A stretch of 64,000 nt of DNA from Novosphingobium sp. ERN07 (GTDB lineage Bacteria; Pseudomonadota; Alphaproteobacteria; Sphingomonadales; Sphingomonadaceae). The position numbers and the translations under genes were made by a program. The notes beneath the pieces were generated by a model, which saw only the letters and a list, made by a program, of their open reading frames with translations, ran no database searches and had not been told where the DNA came from. Numbering within the stretch: position 1 is the stretch's first letter; every line of letters starts with the position of its first letter. The DNA is taken from contig NZ_JABAID010000003.1 of assembly GCF_012641335.1 (NCBI RefSeq), positions 62,001 through 126,000 on the forward strand. Reading direction: 5' to 3'. Below are positions 8,387-16,386 of this stretch, piece by piece.

Positions 8387-9454
8387 TTACCCCGCGTCGC
8401 GCCCTGCCACCGCAGCACGGACCAGCGGGATCAGATCACGGCCGATGCCGATCACGTCTTCCACCGGATCGAAACCACGCAGGATGAACTTGTTCACGCC
8501 CACGTCGTAATAGTCCATCAGCGCATCGGCCACTTGGGCAGGCGTGCCCACCAGCGCGCCGGAATTGCTCTGCCCGCCGCGCAACTGGTTGATGCCATTC
8601 CAGAAGCATTTTTCCAGCCGGTCACCGCGCGCGGCCAGTTCCGCCGTGCGTTTGAAGCCATCGGCCTTGGCGGCAACGGTATTGACGGCAAGCTTGCCCA
8701 TGTTGGCGGCCACCGCATCGCGGATCGCATCGGCGCGTGCCCATGCAGCGTCTTCGGTTTCGCCAAGGATTACGCGCATCGAACACAGGAACGCCGGGTT
8801 GCGGCCAAACGGCGCAGCCGCTTCGCGCACTTTGCCCACGACCTCGGTCATGCCCGCAACCGTGTCTGAAAGCGTGGCGAACGTATCGCAATATTGTCCC
8901 GCTACTTCGAGCGCGGCAGGACTCATCCCGCCGAAATAGACCGGCACATCGCGGTTCGCAGGCTTCACTGCGGCAAAGCCTCCGGTGAAGCGGAACCATT
9001 TGCCCTCATGCGTGATCGGCGCTTCGCTGGTCCACATCGCGCGCAGGATTTCGATGTATTCCTTCGCTCGGTCATAGCGTTCGACCTTGGTCAGGTAATC
9101 GCCATCGGCCTGCGTTTCTTCATCGCTGGCGGCGGTGATGATGTGGACGCCGAGCCTTCCCGGCATCAGCCGGTCGAGCGTGGCCAGCATCCGCGCGGCC
9201 ATCGTCGGCGGGATAAAGCCGGGGCGATGCGCCAGCATCACGCCAAGCCGCGCGGTGTGGGCGGCAATCGTGGCGGCGATGGTGAAGTTGTCGGGCATGA
9301 CCGCCGCATTGGCGACCAGCACTTTGTCATAGCCCCAGGCATCGTGCAGCTTGGCCATGCGCACGATGCCTTCGGGATCGAACGTCTCGAACGGCAGCGG
9401 CGCAGTTTCGCTTGATATGTTGTGGTTTATCAGGCCGTTGATTTCGACAGGCAT
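8387..9454 (-). CDS. LLM-class flavin-dependent monooxygenase (SsuD-like)
   Basis: A 355-residue bacterial luciferase-like TIM-barrel protein. The segments GRLGVHIITAASDEETQADGD and RAKEYIEILRAMW, then VPVYFGGMSPAALEVAGQYCDTF, are characteristic of the alkanesulfonate monooxygenase (SsuD) branch that uses FMNH2 supplied by a separate reductase. The length is normal. No reductase or sulfonate transporter is next to it, so a desulfonation role is not supported; oxygenation of a ketone, heterocycle or other organic compound is equally possible. It is monocistronic on the minus strand, with the start MPVEINGL at 9454. Confidence 0.85.
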   Translation of the reverse strand: MPVEINGLINHNISSETAPLPFETFDPEGIVRMAKLHDAWGYDKVLVANAAVMPDNFTIAATIAAHTARLGVMLAHRPGFIPPTMAARMLATLDRLMPGRLGVHIITAASDEETQADGDYLTKVERYDRAKEYIEILRAMWTSEAPITHEGKWFRFTGGFAAVKPANRDVPVYFGGMSPAALEVAGQYCDTFATLSDTVAGMTEVVGKVREAAAPFGRNPAFLCSMRVILGETEDAAWARADAIRDAVAANMGKLAVNTVAAKADGFKRTAELAARGDRLEKCFWNGINQLRGGQSNSGALVGTPAQVADALMDYYDVGVNKFILRGFDPVEDVIGIGRDLIPLVRAAVAGRDAG

Positions 9455-9620
9455 GGCGCTTTTCCCTCAAGCTCGGTTCAGTCTCTATGGTCTGAGACTA
9501 TGCCTGCTGCACGATCGGCGAAGCAGCGCCGCGCCGCTCTCCGCCTGTCGGAACCGGAAGGGCTGCAGGCAAGCTTACCGCATCCATCGTTGCAACTAGA
9601 AGGCCTTCTACCTTACGTTT

Positions 9621-9654
9621 CCTCGTCACCCCGGCCTTCGCCGGGGTGACGAGG
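9621..9654. repeat. REP-like intergenic palindrome
   Basis: Perfect 15-bp inverted repeat CCTCGTCACCCCGGC with a CTTC loop, in the 297-bp gap upstream of the LLM monooxygenase gene. It is the same architecture as 8341-8372 with a different arm sequence. Apart from this and the terminator at 9691-9723 nothing else is recognisable in the gap 9455-9751. Confidence 0.7.
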
Positions 9655-9690
9655 AGAGGAAGCATATTGCCAGTGGTATAATCACCACAG

Positions 9691-9723
9691 AAAAGGCCCG
9701 CCGGATCATCTCCGACGGGCCTT
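9691..9723 (-). terminator. Intrinsic terminator of the DUF1838 gene
   Basis: On the minus strand AAGGCCCG and CGGGCCTT arms form a stem extended by CGGA/CCGG pairs, followed by TTTTC. It lies 29 bp after the DUF1838 stop codon (9752), the expected spacing for a rho-independent terminator. Confidence 0.75.
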
Positions 9724-9751
9724 CTCCCTCATGGCTTGTTAGCCGCAGCGC

Positions 9752-10795
9752 TCACCGCCCCTTCGGCGCCGGTGGCGGCACGGGCGGGGTCCACCCAGCG
9801 GGCACCGGAGCCGGGGTCTGTTCGCGCGCATAGTTTTCAAGGCTCGAAAGCGACGGGCCGTAATCCTCGGTTGGCGCGTGCAGCCACTTTTCGTCCATCG
9901 CCCGGGCGGCGGCCACCAGATCGGCGGGCAGGCCCTTTTCGCCTTCGGGGATGGTCTGGAAGTGGGTGAAATAGCTGACGTGCCCTTCGGCCTGCCCCAT
10001 CAGCATCCATGGCAGCCAAGGCGTGATGCGGCTCCACGCGCCGATGTGCGGAATATGGGTCAGCTTGGGGTTCTCCACGTCTTCGCGCTTCACCGTGTAG
10101 ATGAAGTGTTCGGACACGCGGTTCATCACGCCAGAGCTTTCGCGCACCCACTTGTCGGGCTGCAGCGCGTTGGGATACTGCATGTCTATCCCGGTGTGCA
10201 GCAGCATGGTGCCATTGGGGCCGAATTCCCAATCCTGCAGGAAGGGCACCTTCTTCGGCTCTGCTTTCTGCAATCCGCCATAGGACGGCGCTTCGGGCTG
10301 GAACTGGCTGATGGTGAAGTTGAACGGATCGTTGGCGATCGGAACGACCTTCACCTTTTCACCGGTATAGGGATTGTCCCATTCTTTCATGATCTCGCCG
10401 GTTTCGAGATTGCGGTAGAACACGATCTCGCGCAGCATCCGGCGATAGGAACCGTCCTCCAGTCGCTTGGTCCGCACAAAGCTGAACCCTTCGACATCAA
10501 ACAGCGGACGAACCTTTTCGTTCGGGCGCACGCCATAGGCCTTGCCCTTGATCCAGCCGCACTTTTCCTTGGTCGGATCGATATCGGCATCGAGGCGCAC
10601 ATAGGTATCGCGCGTCCATTCTGGATCCTTGAAGTCGATCTTGGTCTTGAACGCCGGGGTCTGCTTGCTTGGCCCCTTTGCAGCTTTGGCGGCATTCGCC
10701 ACGCCGGGCGCAATTGCCAGCCCGGCGGCAAGGCCTGCCAGCCCAAGGCTGCCACGGCGGGTCATCTTCAAGTCATCCATCTTGTCTGCATCCAT
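9752..10795 (-). CDS. DUF1838 family protein with Tat-type signal
   Basis: A 347-residue protein starting MDADKMDDLKMTRRGSLGLAGL: a twin-arginine-like motif and hydrophobic stretch ending VANAAKA, so probably exported. The mature part (KCGWIKGKAYGVRPNEKVRPLFDVEGFSFVRT) matches my recollection of DUF1838, a family of unknown function common in sphingomonad catabolic clusters. A methionine at 10765 immediately before TRRG could also be the start. No catalytic motif is visible. It is divergent from the methyltransferase gene at 11019, with 223 bp between holding promoters but no obvious operator. Confidence 0.7.
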   Translation of the reverse strand: MDADKMDDLKMTRRGSLGLAGLAAGLAIAPGVANAAKAAKGPSKQTPAFKTKIDFKDPEWTRDTYVRLDADIDPTKEKCGWIKGKAYGVRPNEKVRPLFDVEGFSFVRTKRLEDGSYRRMLREIVFYRNLETGEIMKEWDNPYTGEKVKVVPIANDPFNFTISQFQPEAPSYGGLQKAEPKKVPFLQDWEFGPNGTMLLHTGIDMQYPNALQPDKWVRESSGVMNRVSEHFIYTVKREDVENPKLTHIPHIGAWSRITPWLPWMLMGQAEGHVSYFTHFQTIPEGEKGLPADLVAAARAMDEKWLHAPTEDYGPSLSSLENYAREQTPAPVPAGWTPPVPPPAPKGR

Positions 10796-11018
10796 TGCTG
10801 GCGGTTGACGGTAATGTCTCTTTCAGGCCGGCCTTGCTGAATCGCACGCCTCCTGTCGATGCGCATGTTTCCGCCTTCCGTGATCAGACCGCAGTGCGCT
10901 ACATTAGGGTGTTCGCTGTGCGGATAGGCAAGTCCGGCACGGTTTGACGCAAGGGGGAGGAAAAGCAAGAACCGCGCACGGTCAGCATGACCGATGCCCT
11001 ATTCATCGGAGTCGCATG

Positions 11019-12248
11019 ATGCTCAATACGTTCCAGCAGGCCGATCATCCGATCCTGCCAACAGCCACGGCGGACGAGGCATCGCGGCAGGAATTTGCCA
11101 AAAGCTTCAAGGGCTTCATCCAGTCCACCCTGCTGCCGGGACTGACCCCGATCTATCAGGGCCGCGTGGCCCGCTCCTTCGAAAAGTCCAATGGTCGCGC
11201 CCCTGCCGATCGCCGCGACATTCGCGCTGGCATGGTCGATGACATCTATTTCCAACACTACGCCTCCGCCAATCGCGTAGCCCAGGAACTGCTGTGGGAA
11301 TCGGTTGTCTCATCCATCGATCGCCAGTTGCCCGAACTGAACGCCAAGGCGGCGCAGCTTTCGGGCGCGGCAAAGGCCGCTCTCGATATTCCGGCAGATT
11401 TCGTGCCCCCGCGCTATGTCACCGCGCTCGACATTCACTGTATGCCGGGCGGCTATTGCAGCGAAGTGTGCGAAGACGACATCTCGGTCGGCGCACTCTA
11501 TGATCGCGGGGTCTATCTCTATTCGATGGGCTATACCGGCCCGAACAACGATGACATGGGCCGTTCGGTGGTGAACTACCTGAAGCGCCACATGCCCGAT
11601 TTCCAGCCGCGCCGCATTCTCGACATGGGCTGCACCGTCGGCCATTCCACCCTGCCCTACAAGGAACTGTTCCCCGAAGCAGAAGTCTGGGGCATTGACG
11701 TGGGCGGGCCGTGCGTGCGCTATGCCCACGCCCGCGCTGCCGGAATGGGGCTAGACGTGAACTTCGCGCAGATGAACGCCGAGGAAACGTCGTTCCCCGA
11801 TGGCCACTTCGATCTGGTCGTCAGCCACATCCTGCTGCACGAAACCAGCGGAAAGGCCATGCCGCGCGTCTTTGCGGAAGCGCATCGCGTGCTGGCCCCG
11901 GGCGGGCTGATGATCCACGCCGATCTTCCGCCGTTCGATCTGATGGACCCGTTCACCCAGTTCATTCTCGACAACGAGACATGGTACAACAACGAACCGT
12001 TCTGGGGCGCGATGCGCGACATGGACCAGATCGCCCTTGCCGAAAAGGCCGGGTTCGACCGTTCGCAGGTGCGCTTTGACACCGCGCCGATGGCCGTGAT
12101 GGAATTTGCCGCCGCTGCCGAAGGGTATAGCCAGGAAGCGAGCGAGCATGTGGCCGAGCGCGAGTTCACCGCAGGCGAATTTGCCCCCGGCGGCGGTTGG
12201 GAAGTGCTGATCGCCCGCAAGGCCGATGCCGCCGCGCTTGCCGCCTGA
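11019..12248 (+). CDS. Class I SAM-dependent methyltransferase with N-terminal extension
   Basis: About 409 residues. The C-terminal half holds a Methyltransf_11 type domain: ILDMGCTVGHSTLPY (motif I, SAM binding), VWGIDVGGPCVRYA (motif II), and DGHFDLVVSHILLHE. The first about 200 residues contain no domain I recognise. The start is ambiguous between ATG 11016 and ATG 11019; GGAG at 11008-11011 favours 11019. The following 120-residue gene (12275) is 26 bp downstream and probably co-transcribed. It may methylate a catabolic intermediate, but no substrate clue is present. Confidence 0.8.
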   Translation: MLNTFQQADHPILPTATADEASRQEFAKSFKGFIQSTLLPGLTPIYQGRVARSFEKSNGRAPADRRDIRAGMVDDIYFQHYASANRVAQELLWESVVSSIDRQLPELNAKAAQLSGAAKAALDIPADFVPPRYVTALDIHCMPGGYCSEVCEDDISVGALYDRGVYLYSMGYTGPNNDDMGRSVVNYLKRHMPDFQPRRILDMGCTVGHSTLPYKELFPEAEVWGIDVGGPCVRYAHARAAGMGLDVNFAQMNAEETSFPDGHFDLVVSHILLHETSGKAMPRVFAEAHRVLAPGGLMIHADLPPFDLMDPFTQFILDNETWYNNEPFWGAMRDMDQIALAEKAGFDRSQVRFDTAPMAVMEFAAAAEGYSQEASEHVAEREFTAGEFAPGGGWEVLIARKADAAALAA

Positions 12249-12274
12249 CCCTCTGATACGAAAAGACCTGCCTC

Positions 12275-12637
12275 ATGACCGAAGCTGAAAACCGCCCGCA
12301 CGTTATCCGTTATGCCAAGGGCAAGCGTCCGCAGTTCTACGAAACGCCGGGCATGGATGCGGCCATGTCGATGATCATGGTGCTGGCCAGCGAAGTATCC
12401 GTCCTGCGCGACCGGCTCGATTCAGCAGAGCGCGTGGCCAAGGCCGGCGGCCTTGATCTGGCCGCCGGGATCGAGAAGCTCGAACTGGATCAGGACGCGC
12501 TGGAGGCCCGCGAAGCAGCGCGGCAAGACTTCATGACCCGCCTGTTCCACGTGCAGTTGAAGGACGCCGACGAAGCCGCACAGGCTCAGACGGACGACGC
12601 TTTCAAGGCAACGATCCACGAGATCGCGCAGCAGTAA
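12275..12637 (+). CDS. Hypothetical 120-residue protein, probable partner of the methyltransferase
   Basis: I do not recognise a family. The protein has a short basic N-terminal part (RYAKGKRPQFYE), a Met-rich segment (MDAAMSMIMVLASEVSVLRDRLD) that may form an amphipathic or coiled-coil helix, and a highly charged C-terminal half (EALEAREAARQDF) predicted helical. No signal peptide. It sits 26 bp after the methyltransferase stop and is followed by a strong terminator at 12662-12697, so the two genes form one transcription unit. It could be a small regulatory or assembly subunit, but that is inference from position only. Confidence 0.65.
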   Translation: MTEAENRPHVIRYAKGKRPQFYETPGMDAAMSMIMVLASEVSVLRDRLDSAERVAKAGGLDLAAGIEKLELDQDALEAREAARQDFMTRLFHVQLKDADEAAQAQTDDAFKATIHEIAQQ

Positions 12638-12661
12638 ACCTGCTCTGCCTTCCCGGCACAA

Positions 12662-12697
12662 AAAGGGTGCACCGCGACCCCATGCGGCGCACCCTTT
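12662..12697 (+). terminator. Strong intrinsic terminator
   Basis: AAAGGGTGCACCGC and GCGGCGCACCCTTT pair over 14 positions with one mismatch, loop GACCCCAT, then GTTGTTT. It lies 24 bp after the stop of the 12275-12637 gene and ends the methyltransferase unit. Confidence 0.85.
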
Positions 12698-12736
12698 GTT
12701 GTTTGAGGATGATTGACCTTGCAAATCGCCTCAAAT

Positions 12737-13105
12737 TCTCGTCACCCCGGCGCAGGCCGGGGTCCATTTCTCCTCCGCAAGAGCACTTTCCGACCAATCT
12801 GGCTCACCGTGACGGAGCCGATTTTGGCCGAGTGCAAGGATCGAGGAGCGAGCCATGCTCATGCATAGTGACCGACGAGAGACGCAGCAATCGGCCAAAA
12901 GGGGCCCGCCCCGAAGGGGTTGTCGCAGGAAGCCCCTCGGACAGCGTCGCCTTGCTTGGACGGGCAACCAGCCCGCCCTGCACAAGGCTCCTTGCCGAGA
13001 AGCTTCCTGCGCCAATCACGATGAGCCAGATTGGTCGGAAAGTGCTCAAGCTGCGGGTTCGGTCGCAAGATGGACCCCGGAACAAGTCCGGGGAGACGAA
13101 TAAAG
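12737..13105. repeat. Nested inverted-repeat element in a 520-bp gene-free gap
   Basis: No gene is supported between 12638 and 13157. The gap holds a layered inverted structure: outer REP-like palindromes (12740-12764 and 13070-13098), a perfect 25-bp inverted pair at 12782-12806 and 13022-13046 (left arm begins AGCACTTTCCGACC), and inner pairs TTTTGGCCGA/TCGGCCAAAA (12822-12831, 12891-12900) and CGCAGGAAGC/GCTTCCTGCG (12924-12933, 13002-13011). This looks like a MITE-type or REP-composite element, or a highly structured RNA; no transposase or coding frame is convincing inside. Confidence 0.65.
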
Positions 13106-13157
13106 CAAGTCGCGAAGCTGCCTGTTCGCAAACGATGTAATCGCCCTTCGTTTACCC

Positions 13158-14552
13158 CTATCGATCCAGCCGATAGCGTGAGAAGATCAGCAGGCTGACC
13201 AACTGCGTTCCCACCGGGATCAGGCTGTAGAGCAGGACTATGCCGTGGATCGCCTGCGGCGTTTGCGCCACCGCGCCACCGGTTGACGATACGAAGCCGA
13301 ACGCGCTCATCACCAGTCCCGCCAGCACGGGGCCAAGCGCGAAGGACAGTTTCTCGAACGCGGAGAACAGGCCTGCGAACACGCCTTCGTTGGCCACGCC
13401 CTTGTGGCGGCGCTGATAATCGATGGTGTCGGTCAGCATAGACAGCGACAGCATGACGAAAGCGGAATTGACCACGCCGATGATCCCGCCGCGCACCAGC
13501 ACCAGCACATGCTGCGTGCCCAGCGCGCCAAGGCCGGGAAGCGTGACCAGCACGTCATCGGCGGGGTGGATGAAATACCACGTTGCCGTGACCGCCGCCC
13601 AGCCGAGCGAGGCGACGACATAGGCGCGCTCCTTGCCCCATGTGCGCGAAAGACGCAGCCACATCGGTTGGGCGACGATGCCGCAGATCGACATGATCAG
13701 GATGAACGCGGGCACGATCCACACCGCTTGCAGCGCGTAAAGGTAGATGAAGCCGATCACGGTATAGCCTGCCGCCTGCCCCACGTTCTGCACAAGGCAG
13801 GTGGTCAGCAGCACGAGATAGGGCCGGTTGCCCGCAATCGCGCCAAGCTGGCTGCGCAAGGTGCCGGGCGCGGTCTGGTCCACGATCATCGGCACGCGCA
13901 TCAGGCCAAGTGCCGTCACCAGCATCGTGGCCATCGAGGCAAGCCCCAGCACCACCGCCATCACCGTCCAGCCGAAATCACCGCCGCCCAGCCCATAGAC
14001 CAGCGGCTGCGCCACGCCCACGCCCACCAGCACGCCCAGCGTCGAAAAGACCATGCGGAACACCATGATCCGCGTCCGTTCGTGCGCATCGTGCGAAAGC
14101 GCGGCGGCAATGGCGAGATAGGGCACCGAGAACATTGAAAACGCGGTGGACGCCAGAAAGAACAGCGCGCAAGTGATCGCCGCTGACAGCAGCGGACTGC
14201 CACTTTTGGTCAAGGTGAACAGAGCCAAGAAGCCCAGCCCGGTCAACACCGCGCCCGCCACCAGAAACGGCGTGCGGCCAAACCGGCCCCGCGCCCGGTC
14301 AGACCATGCACCCACCAGCGGATCGCACACGATCAGCCACAGCTTGGGCACCAGCACCACCAGCCCCGCCAGCCATGCCTCGACGCCCAGCATCGTCGTC
14401 ATGAACAGCGGCAACAGCACGGCAGGCGTATCGCGAAACACCTGCGCGCCCAGTTGGCCGATGCCATAGCGGGCAAGGACGGACGTGGCGATCCGGCCAT
14501 CGTGCGCCGAAGTATCGGCCTGCGCGCCAACCGACATGGAATGTGCTGTCAT
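13158..14552 (-). CDS. GPH-family symporter (second copy)
   Basis: A 464-residue polytopic protein with the GPH loop motif WSDRARGRFGRTPFLV and about twelve hydrophobic segments. It is a distant paralogue of the 1288-2670 product. The start MTAHSMSV at 14552 is divergent from the DUF35-thiolase operon, with 281 bp between them, suggesting that it imports the compound that operon degrades. Substrate unknown. Confidence 0.85.
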   Translation of the reverse strand: MTAHSMSVGAQADTSAHDGRIATSVLARYGIGQLGAQVFRDTPAVLLPLFMTTMLGVEAWLAGLVVLVPKLWLIVCDPLVGAWSDRARGRFGRTPFLVAGAVLTGLGFLALFTLTKSGSPLLSAAITCALFFLASTAFSMFSVPYLAIAAALSHDAHERTRIMVFRMVFSTLGVLVGVGVAQPLVYGLGGGDFGWTVMAVVLGLASMATMLVTALGLMRVPMIVDQTAPGTLRSQLGAIAGNRPYLVLLTTCLVQNVGQAAGYTVIGFIYLYALQAVWIVPAFILIMSICGIVAQPMWLRLSRTWGKERAYVVASLGWAAVTATWYFIHPADDVLVTLPGLGALGTQHVLVLVRGGIIGVVNSAFVMLSLSMLTDTIDYQRRHKGVANEGVFAGLFSAFEKLSFALGPVLAGLVMSAFGFVSSTGGAVAQTPQAIHGIVLLYSLIPVGTQLVSLLIFSRYRLDR

Positions 14553-14833
14553 CGCCTGAATTTCGCCCCGTCTGTGGCTGCTTCGTGCAGCTTGTCATTC
14601 TGCGCAAGGCCGCGCCCTGCCGCAAGCCAACCACAATGCCCGCTACCGCGCAACCGGCGCGGGTCGAGCGCCGAGTATCCGCCAGCCGGAAACGACCGGA
14701 GGGGCGCACGCTCCCGCCCCACCACAATTCTCCACACTGGCAAAAGGGACAACCCTAGCGTTTTGCAGAGTCGGCAAACCGCTTTCCCGCGCGTCTAGTG
14801 GCAAAAACCGGAATCGGACGGATCGGGAGAGAA

Positions 14834-15229
14834 ATGCGCGTTATTGCCGAAGGGCTTGTTACCGAAGACACGCCGCCCAGCCTGATCGGCGGGCGTGAGC
14901 GCGAGAGCGGGCGCGTGGTATTCCCCTGCCCCCCCGGTGAACGGTACGAACCCGTTGCCCTTTCGCGCACTGGTACGCTGTGGTCCTACACAATTCAGCG
15001 CTATCGCCCCAAATCCCCGCCCTATGCCGGGCCGGAAGCGTTCCGTCCGTGGGCCGTCGCCTATGTCGAACTGCCCGGTGAAGTGATCGTGGAATCGCGG
15101 CTGACCGATGTGGCGTTCGAAGACATCCGCATCGGAATGCCGCTGGAACTGACGATGATCCCGCTTGATCCCGAAGCTGCCGATCCCGTGCTTATCCCCG
15201 CCTTCCGTCCGACTGGAGCAGCAGCATGA
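14834..15229 (+). CDS. DUF35 OB-fold protein, partner of the SCP-x thiolase
   Basis: A 131-residue OB-fold protein of the DUF35 family (GTLWSYTIQRYRPKSPP, FRPWAVAYVELPGEVIVESRL). The start ATG 14834 is preceded by GGGAGAG; an in-frame ATG at 14798 is less likely. The N-terminal rubredoxin-like zinc ribbon usual in DUF35 is not intact: only one Cys is visible (VVFPCPPGERY). The gene overlaps the thiolase start by ATGA, the standard arrangement for DUF35/SCP-x thiolase or retro-aldolase complexes, such as those that act on acyl-CoA side chains in steroid catabolism. Confidence 0.8.
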   Translation: MRVIAEGLVTEDTPPSLIGGRERESGRVVFPCPPGERYEPVALSRTGTLWSYTIQRYRPKSPPYAGPEAFRPWAVAYVELPGEVIVESRLTDVAFEDIRIGMPLELTMIPLDPEAADPVLIPAFRPTGAAA

Positions 15230-16377
15230 GCGGCGACGTTTGCATCGTTGGCGTGGGCATCCACCCCTTTGGCCGCACCGATGGGCTTTCCGGCCTTGAA
15301 CAGGGCGTCTTCGCCGTGCGGCAGGCGCTGGCCGATGCCGGGATTGATTGGCCGGACGTGCAGTTCGCCTATGGATCGTCGGATTCCGCAGGGAATCCCG
15401 ATACGATGGTGGACCGTCTGGGCCTTACCGGCGTGCAATTCATCAACGTGCGCAATGGCTGCGCGGCGGGCGGATCGGCCCTGTTTTCCGCGCAGATGGC
15501 GATCAAGAGCGGCGAGTTCGACATCGGCCTTGCCGTGGGCTTCGACAAGCATCCGCGCGGCGCGTTCAACGCTCTGCCGAGCGAATACAACCTGCCCGAC
15601 TGGTATGGCGACGCAGGCTACATGATCACCACGCAATTCTTTGCGGCCAAGATCATGCGTTACATGCACGAACACGGTATCAGCCAGACCACGCTGGCGC
15701 GCGTGGCCAACAAGGCCTTCCGCAACGCCGTCCACGCCCCCCACGCATGGCGGCGCGAGCCGGTGGATATGGAAACCATCCTCGAAGCACCGCTGGTTTC
15801 GGACCCCTATACCAAATACATGTTTTGTTCGCCTGCCGAAGGCGGCGTGGCGCTGATCCTTGCCAGCGAGAAGAAGGCGCGCGAACTGGGCAAGCCGCTG
15901 GTCCGGCTGAAAGCCGCAACCATGCGCACGCGCCCGCCCAAGAGCTTCGAGGTTTTCGCCCCCTCGATCGACATCGGCGGCGGCACCGCCACGGCCACGC
16001 GCATTGCCAGCGCCGATGCTTTCCGCATGGCCGGGATCGGGCCGGAGGATATCGCGCTGGCGCAGTTGCAGGATACCGAATGCGGCGCTGAAATCATGCA
16101 CATGGCCGAAAACGGTTTCTGCAAGGATGGCGATCAGGAAGCCTGGCTGGCGCAAGGCCGCACTGAACTCGGCGGCGCGTTGCCGGTCAACACCGATGGC
16201 GGCTGCCTTGCCTGCGGCGAACCCATCGGCGCATCGGGCCTGCGACAGGTCTATGAAAACGTCGTCCAGTTGCGCGGCGATGGCGGTGGCCGTCAGGTGC
16301 AGGGCAATCCCAAGACCGCCTACAGCCACGTCTATGGCGCACCGGGCGTCTCTGCCGTAACCATTCTCGAACGCTGA
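15226..16377 (+). CDS. SCP-x type thiolase / acyl-CoA retro-aldolase
   Basis: A 383-residue thiolase-superfamily protein of the lipid-transfer (SCP-x) branch. The nucleophile region VRNGCAAGGSALFSA keeps the thiolase Cys; the C-terminal region reads NTDGGCLACGEPIGASGLRQ. It acts in the cytoplasm on an acyl-CoA. Because its DUF35 partner is co-translated, C-C cleavage by either thiolysis or retro-aldol chemistry (as in Ltp2-type aldolases) is possible; the retained Cys favours thiolysis. The acyl-CoA dehydrogenase follows after 9 bp. Confidence 0.85.
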   Translation: MSGDVCIVGVGIHPFGRTDGLSGLEQGVFAVRQALADAGIDWPDVQFAYGSSDSAGNPDTMVDRLGLTGVQFINVRNGCAAGGSALFSAQMAIKSGEFDIGLAVGFDKHPRGAFNALPSEYNLPDWYGDAGYMITTQFFAAKIMRYMHEHGISQTTLARVANKAFRNAVHAPHAWRREPVDMETILEAPLVSDPYTKYMFCSPAEGGVALILASEKKARELGKPLVRLKAATMRTRPPKSFEVFAPSIDIGGGTATATRIASADAFRMAGIGPEDIALAQLQDTECGAEIMHMAENGFCKDGDQEAWLAQGRTELGGALPVNTDGGCLACGEPIGASGLRQVYENVVQLRGDGGGRQVQGNPKTAYSHVYGAPGVSAVTILER

Positions 16378-16386
16378 CAAAGGCTT

